Source: a virus. From it: a DNA stretch of 64,000 nucleotides. Location of the stretch: positions 1 through 64,000 of the IMG/VR virus record IMGVR_UViG_3300042291_001568; one strand, given 5' to 3'. Of the stretch, positions 61,401 to 64,000 are shown piece after piece (the stretch's first letter is position 1; every line of letters begins with the position of its first letter). The notes beneath the pieces were generated by a model. That model did no database searches, was not told the DNA's origin, and worked only from the letters and a program-made list of their open reading frames with translations. The position numbers were made by a program, and so were the translations under genes.

Positions 61401-64000
61401 CAAAGTACTTAAAGGCAAAGTCAATACAAAAGTTGTCGATGACGGCTCTCTTCCTGATCTTCCAGACGACCTGTCACCAGGCGTTGAAGGAGATGTTGGC
61501 CGTGACATTACTTTCTCAGTTGAAGAAGATGCAATTGTTCTTAGAGGAAGCACATACGGTGTAAAAGATCAAATAAAAACAGCCAATGGTGGTCCAGCAA
61601 AATATGACGGTGACCGCAAAGCTTGGATTATTCCAGCCAAAACAGACAAAGCTCGCCAAGCAGGACTTGAAAAACTTCAAAAAGTTCTTGCACCAGAAAC
61701 AGTCGCAGAGGCGTCATACGTAGACGTAGTTGTTTCATCAGTTCACCAAGCCAAAGGCGCCGAGTGGGACGAAGTTCGCATGGGCAACGACTTCTTTGGG
61801 CCACGAAAGCCGAAGAAGTCTGACGGCGGCGAAGATGCCGATTGGATTATGCCAACCCCAGTTGAGCTCAACCTCGCGTACGTTGGCGTTACTCGAGCCA
61901 AGAAAACTCTTGACCCTGGCTCACTCAATTGGATTGATAGTTGGGTAAAATCAGATGACCCAGAAATTATGGGACTTGTTGACGGCGTGGTTGTTGCACC
62001 AGAAGCACCAGAAGCACCAGAAGCACCTACAGCAGCAAGTGAAGATGATTCAAGTGCGCCAACAACTTCTCCTGATGTTGACGATGAAGTAGCTGAAACT
62101 GCTGAAACAATAGAAAGTGTTGGAGAAGCTGTTGAAGGAACTAACGATCCATTTGGGCCTGGCGGTGAAGCGCCGTCAGCAGAGCAGCAGGCAAAAGATT
62201 TAGAAGATTCATTTAACGAGTTAAGCGACTATGCGGATTCACTTACTGATCCAGAAGGCGAAAACAACCTTAAGACAGGCGCAAAGAATAAAGTAAAGAA
62301 AGCGCAAAAAGATCTAAAGCAACTTCAAAAAGATCTTGAGGATGGAAGCATTACGCAAGCAGAGGCTACAACCAAGCTTCAGCAAATGATTGCTGAGTTC
62401 CCAGATAGCGACTCAAATACTGAAGAAGCTCTTGACATGTGGACTTACCGGCAGACAATGATAGATCTCGAATCTGTGCTTACGGGAGAGCGCTATATGC
62501 GCCCGACTGGGAAAGGACTTCCACCTAGAGATGCAGTTGACAGCAAAGGCCGACCAGTTGGCTTTTCAAAGAATGGAAAGTTTATTCGCCTCGGAACTCG
62601 AGTCCGCGACAAGTGGGGATTCTCTGGAACAGTTGATTCGTACAACGAAAACGACTGGATTAACGTCAATGTTAGATATGACATTGATCCACGAGATCCT
62701 GCCAAGGTAAAGAAAGGCAAGTGGGGTCCAGGAGTTGCGCGAGTCTCTAAGAATAGCCGCACTCTTACCGTCATCGAGCCCGGCGACCGTGAACCATGGA
62801 TTGACAACGGAAGCGTTCCTGAAAACAAAAAGCCAAAGCAAATAGAAGAGCAAACTAGAATTCATCTAGACATGCTCGAAAAACGTGGTGAAACCGCGTG
62901 GGACGGCTCCGAAAAAGATAGACAAGAGCCAGGCGGCGACCTCCCAAAAGCTGAGGCCCCGCAAGGGGCTACCGAGGCTCCTGAAGAAAGCAAAGCATCA
63001 AAAGCAGAATTCATAAAAAATTCTGACTTTGTTGACGTACTCGCAGAGTACTACACCACGGCTAAACAAGCGTTCAATAAAGGCACACTTACTAAAAAAG
63101 ATTGGGACAGAGTACAGTCTTATTTTGGCTCGGATTCAATAGCCGTTAACAACTTTTTACGTAGTGGGAAGCGGCTGTGGCTTACCAATGACAAAGATAC
63201 TATTGAAAACGTAATCAAATCTATTGACGATATTTTCGATGTTGCTGGTGTTGAATTGCCAGGAAATGTAATCGTATTCCGAGGCATTTACGATGCAGAT
63301 AAGCTCTTCCCAGATGGCGTAAAACCTGGCGACGTGTTTGACGATCTTGGGTACTCTTCTACAAGCATTAAATCTGATGTTGCACGGACCTTTACCAACA
63401 CTGATGAAACAGCAACAGTCTTAGCAATAACTGTTCCGAGCGGAACAAAAATGCTAGCAAACAATACAGCTATTCAGGCTGGTCAACAGAAGAAGGAAAA
63501 AGAGATTTTGCTGCCAAGAGGATTGACATTTAAGGTCACTTCTGTTACCGAGCGCACTAAGCCGAATAAAGCATATTCATTTTTGCCTGAAACGTACAGA
63601 GAAATAGCAGTTGAAATTGTCAGCACTCCTAACGCAAAAGCACCTAAAGCAGAAGAAATACCAGCACCTCCACCATGGAATCCTGACGTAGACGCACCGG
63701 AAGAAACAGCACCCACAGTTGCCAATGCAAAACCAAGCGTCGAGCTTGCAGCTGCTGCTGACGATGCGCGCGTATCATTAGATGCGTACTTTGATGAGAG
63801 CTTTGACAAGGACGATGTTGAGCAGGCAACTAATAGTTTTTCCTTAAAAAAGACTAGCCACGGACAAGCAGCAGACGCAGTCGTTTACCGCAAAGGCGCT
63901 GACGGTTTTGAAGTACTAATGATTTCAAGAGAGTACGGTCCGTTCCGTGGAGCAATGGCTTTGCCTGGTGGATTTAGAGACGGCGAAGAGTCATTCGCTG
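52441..64000 (+). CDS. giant polyvalent protein (incomplete at the window edge)
   Basis: At least 3,853 residues without a stop; read in one frame from ATG 52441. Domains in order: N-terminal head-protein-like part (1-300, RDRLGRFAFMGGG near 205); three WYL-like modules (about 540, 650 and 825, pattern VRFNY...RVVEPIEVW...INLRAI); two copies of a helical unit (1019-1115 and 1136-1230); ADP-ribosyltransferase-like domain 1 (about 1715-1810, LWRSIG, SFTAQS, DERE); kinase/HipA-like domain (about 1858-2057, YIKQA...DAWLANYD...VDPGGAL); DEDDh exonuclease (2214-2417, DYETTG, HNAPFD, HTADADSEA); UvrD-type helicase (2551-3174, AAGAGKT, FMDEAQD, SVHQAKGAEWDE, AYVGVTRAK); barrel domain; ADP-ribosyltransferase 2 (3524-3707, VFRGIY, YSSTS, EKE); Nudix start (3804 on, ALPGGFRDGEE). 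Polyvalent proteins are loaded into heads and injected; that role is inferred from the layout and the place after the portal. Confidence 0.9.
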   Translation, partial: MSNLHNGSKLRKKDVHSIREAILSMVQEANLRTLPERRVSDKAAITVANRDLEKTKNASVAKREFSALRAVGSFISLATINKVTEASLQNSDLLAIGHPFSTKAHSMTAASLRNERAKWIAADEYIDSSIRSLVIKAHGYEENSMERAHAFARLAAMGPGFVPITASIDLNTATSAYTEFVFGLGLGGNSDMARRLRAKMQRRDRLGRFAFMGGGFSFSFRSKDGRFSKVSGRVVGASGDQDSIDIEVKNHPRLADGIYAMPSSRGTAVRAILDDEIIKDLPQADIDIAADDVFVDEASLTRMMAPTGWTTEESSTQGGKAVSWVHKSEDGYEVYDSPGDPFGRFQLRREKGNGARQPFPKVKSWADVQKQAISDQDLYKDYLEKEQINQDKNKAFDEAAKSGEGPPSKALPGRAWVKHENGQWYERELGRNYDVADEELQKIAKEATGPYLPPKDNDFGKKYKTSTGKWKEWDEGSDESWQYKQDYQKRLNGEYSKLKRLQEAQKAGLFDPKSDIATVRDINGDSSVGEQLRSAITDTAAVRFNYDGKYDVQFTPKSSYVNKKTGKTNFVGLDTKGVQRTYAADKIAPPKSAAKTEVKATIPDAPEAPPVDTTPDVVDLKAAIEGMKLGETKEYVAGLAAKKQKVRFNYSGSERVVEPIEVWVNGQTGRINLRAIDKDVKKNFSFDKIEAPKPSERDIARDQRNADRVDENINNPDNWELKPVGYPATRSEWNYIGPRPRSEDSVGPYISPPQSVLDKYAKDLFGPKDGGPNVDETDTSTDFPMSPEERAAAKARPSERVTNLDGLKGDELTAAIDKAIADKKPLKFTYHEKERLVRPLEVWTNPKTGKVNLRAVEADADTDKNFTLEKIGKPVDEKIKQIDADDIINMPQEQLDDVVDALWPAAAPSQQVAPEATGRRIVDASSSTAVERVEYDPATKELFIQFKSSKDGKGGGVYKYSDVAPEFVDRLESGSIGKMIPELKKNNSSEKLDEFPAGGSGGPGEPPAGGPVVPGNTGDDAVDKLRQAQALIAEMEDSGAFDAAKVDDAIKLVNSASSDFDSFVKSKDAVNQGNAEGQIKNLLEELDDLKSREDVDLAPNFDDYILDVELDVIRFGESDDDGPGEPPTGGPSAGTPGDDAVDKLRQAQALIADLEDSGKYDAKKANAAIKLVEEASKDFDSFLMSKDAVNQGDAEGQIKNLLEELKDLRNRKDVDLAPNFDDYLLDVEADIIRFSELDDDGTGGPGAPSEPPAGGPVNPDKYETEYGFDYPKKVTDENGNQVSRVIVDVVTEDMSLEEIERDFKKKFPGGAMKVIRQRGTNGWPEVQYDVRPGDEDKLGKWYSGDLEPYDYAGDADALDDADTRNLPTAQDYMDDPAVAEDADAGSFFDEPMFDSLFDTPDGAYKLNVFEAYRPVGRTTEDSEDFTDDPDVLATKFDVTELGRALAQAVLPLTNDQATGYGNLPFESGDEPVKAEALYEALGAARMTPNLVLAGLYDSMLDPERGLTNVERITDVSRNDSSLDNGIDDPFTAEILPVADRSAEIDAAIALNEKIGSYRYASNGVQKMRDHSENNPKMLDIAKDLTQREDDDVQFDTINLIDLLDKYLPWASSSDADERDAFRGLWGMMMSLDGGSSIESDSRFEGFRREILSSFERRSGNPTLAQDDYDEFVLQYGGFPEFVAGKKAIADGQDDLSAETSAAAFFRLVKASSRPNTAPLWRSIGVAEGSSEFQKYTVPGSRFDMDPRSFTAQSLETGTFGDIAYSPTDKKIERVIFKLDPGDGDTISAESVSWFPDERENIAFGSFEVIEVTRQPSQLGKTRNDDYVVRIRKVDSGNQTDEQSALPAPGQFSEATQHGDISGWTQVGNQAGSNPGGFYDDPAGNSYYIKQARSQSHADNEALASAFYKELGVPAAEVGFGEKDGVLHLVTPLIDGATPNFEEKVYGGDNEYVKKVQDNFAVDAWLANYDIVGMVYDNVVSDANGEPVRVDPGGALMWRAQGKPKPWFGDTVDELDSMRDPDVNEQAANVFGTMSDDQIKASAQKVANLTPERIEEIIDSVVTSPDDAALLKERLLNRRQYIMDRFGFEEPTDVLGEPQSIASEMGIASKDLQAGDVTVGDSFVIERIFTDADTKKGKVSVQGYFPGHESQVKQWNENTVIMATRGGQLPAKGDAPALHRPVAPAKPQPAAFTGSIADELSGAQSWDEVRSILRGKTIVFFDYETTGFPDKKTGDKSSNQPAQLGAVKVVDGQIVDRFNLFMNPEEPLGGWSRDNLKGADGTPLTDEQLATALDKGEAHRQFIEWAGQDVILAAHNAPFDLGVMNETLGKKGLEYAPTGGVIDTLKLAQTVIASKKAAAHHVNKDQIKTGDPSGPDTHRLGDLASHFGVELGDGWHTADADSEATSNVLNSLIDYAAGADGGDTSLRSVLDAGDSYQSNMAEFEARSAQFKDELANYEIQKAIAAAWNCRGGTVASIAALIAAIDDPDCNVPSIDDLIKAATPGGTDFVDPEGLHTGDSSTGDAYTLEAEEIPEMDGVEPPFIPGIEDPDDEFRPSDQQQAVVEALFTGGDIVIRAAAGAGKTSTLKILARRLQKHKPKERVAYIAFNATVAAEARESMPSNVEVRTADSISVNWTKLNFPKLHKKKGAKDTLYSPSDIATHLKVPAMTGMDNKGKPAKLPVSESVKELRKAIYQFTISADKEIGPQHFDSDAVEASDIPKLVEAAERWWADILSENGKMLFSFPHMKKMWALSNPDLSDDSGGLKTPASVIFMDEAQDINPVLGRVIAAQTAQKVYVGDENQAIYQFMGAEDELQKVTVQHDLPLTKSYRFGEVIARNANRYLRFKERFLGEKKTFAVEGAGKFPGEIVAAGSMKNAQAVLVRSNAGAFREVRTELLNDRIVGVTKGFKADLDNFIIAVDWLQAPEATRGSRPMRVPEELRGYKNWAEIVDEAAKEGDSDFSRKTRILVDDVEQLGLEELKSLASRVKVLKGKVNTKVVDDGSLPDLPDDLSPGVEGDVGRDITFSVEEDAIVLRGSTYGVKDQIKTANGGPAKYDGDRKAWIIPAKTDKARQAGLEKLQKVLAPETVAEASYVDVVVSSVHQAKGAEWDEVRMGNDFFGPRKPKKSDGGEDADWIMPTPVELNLAYVGVTRAKKTLDPGSLNWIDSWVKSDDPEIMGLVDGVVVAPEAPEAPEAPTAASEDDSSAPTTSPDVDDEVAETAETIESVGEAVEGTNDPFGPGGEAPSAEQQAKDLEDSFNELSDYADSLTDPEGENNLKTGAKNKVKKAQKDLKQLQKDLEDGSITQAEATTKLQQMIAEFPDSDSNTEEALDMWTYRQTMIDLESVLTGERYMRPTGKGLPPRDAVDSKGRPVGFSKNGKFIRLGTRVRDKWGFSGTVDSYNENDWINVNVRYDIDPRDPAKVKKGKWGPGVARVSKNSRTLTVIEPGDREPWIDNGSVPENKKPKQIEEQTRIHLDMLEKRGETAWDGSEKDRQEPGGDLPKAEAPQGATEAPEESKASKAEFIKNSDFVDVLAEYYTTAKQAFNKGTLTKKDWDRVQSYFGSDSIAVNNFLRSGKRLWLTNDKDTIENVIKSIDDIFDVAGVELPGNVIVFRGIYDADKLFPDGVKPGDVFDDLGYSSTSIKSDVARTFTNTDETATVLAITVPSGTKMLANNTAIQAGQQKKEKEILLPRGLTFKVTSVTERTKPNKAYSFLPETYREIAVEIVSTPNAKAPKAEEIPAPPPWNPDVDAPEETAPTVANAKPSVELAAAADDARVSLDAYFDESFDKDDVEQATNSFSLKKTSHGQAADAVVYRKGADGFEVLMISREYGPFRGAMALPGGFRDGEESFA

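Noticed and set aside
1-64000. Integrase, excisionase or attachment site
   Set aside because: No recombinase gene and no tRNA-associated repeat was recognised; lysogeny cannot be supported from this window.

Overview
The window looks like part of the genome of a tailed double-stranded DNA phage of an actinobacterium, probably an uncultured lineage. The evidence is two WhiB-type iron-sulfur regulators, a DUF3039 protein, a flavin-dependent thymidylate synthase, a B12-dependent ribonucleotide reductase, a proteasome-like Ntn hydrolase, and packaging, portal and lysis genes. The host genus cannot be named from the sequence. The left end (1-198) cuts into a gene. The right end lies inside one open frame more than 11.5 kb long.

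Layout. 1-3.7 kb: forward genes (DUF3039, class II ribonucleotide reductase, holin-like protein, WhiB). 3.7-6.4 kb: a compact reverse operon of nine small genes, including an Fe(II)/2-oxoglutarate oxygenase, read from a promoter at 6440. 6.5-8.9 kb: reverse nucleotidyltransferase-like gene and a secreted subtilase. 9.2-13.7 kb: reverse operon with a 1,094-residue secreted beta-helix protein, a small membrane protein, a staphylococcal-type nuclease and a ferredoxin. 14.0-17.5 kb: forward genes with a tRNA-Thr, a histone-H1-like basic protein, a putative small terminase and an endolysin.

17.5-44.4 kb is the most unusual part: about 65 short forward genes, most with a private promoter. Some 60 copies share a -10 region of the form TAGGGATTGTATAAT with no evident -35 box. 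They often overlap the stop codon of the preceding gene. The start codon lies either 12-14 nt past the start of the hexamer (leaderless) or roughly 30-60 nt past it (commonly 35-42), with a GAAAGGACAA-type leader. Several copies drive non-coding, strongly folded RNAs instead of genes. A 36-bp interspersed element, CCGGCCTG-N18-ATGACGGGCA, with an inner hairpin whose stem co-varies, occurs about ten times in the same strand, including inside reading frames. Recognisable genes here are a MoxR-type AAA+ ATPase with a VWA/HExxH partner, three WGR-like paralogues, a DUF3846 protein, thyX, a proteasome-like hydrolase and a second WhiB.

44.4-52.4 kb: LysM protein, large terminase, peptidoglycan-binding protein, then a 1-kb gene-free region ending in five exact 66-bp tandem repeats (47810-48139, possible replication origin or packaging/regulatory locus), a DNA-binding protein, a DUF1360 protein, portal and a head-associated protein. 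From 52441 to the window end runs a giant polyvalent protein (over 3,850 residues) with WYL-like modules, a kinase-like domain, a DEDDh exonuclease, a UvrD-like helicase, two ADP-ribosyltransferase-like domains and a Nudix domain. Its place directly behind the portal suggests it is packaged in the capsid and delivered with the DNA.

The genes fit a lytic-type programme: nucleotide supply (nrdJ, thyX), host transcription control (WhiB, DNA-binding proteins, the promoter array), early host takeover by many small proteins and RNAs, then packaging, lysis and delivery of a preloaded multi-enzyme protein. No integrase or CRISPR array was seen.
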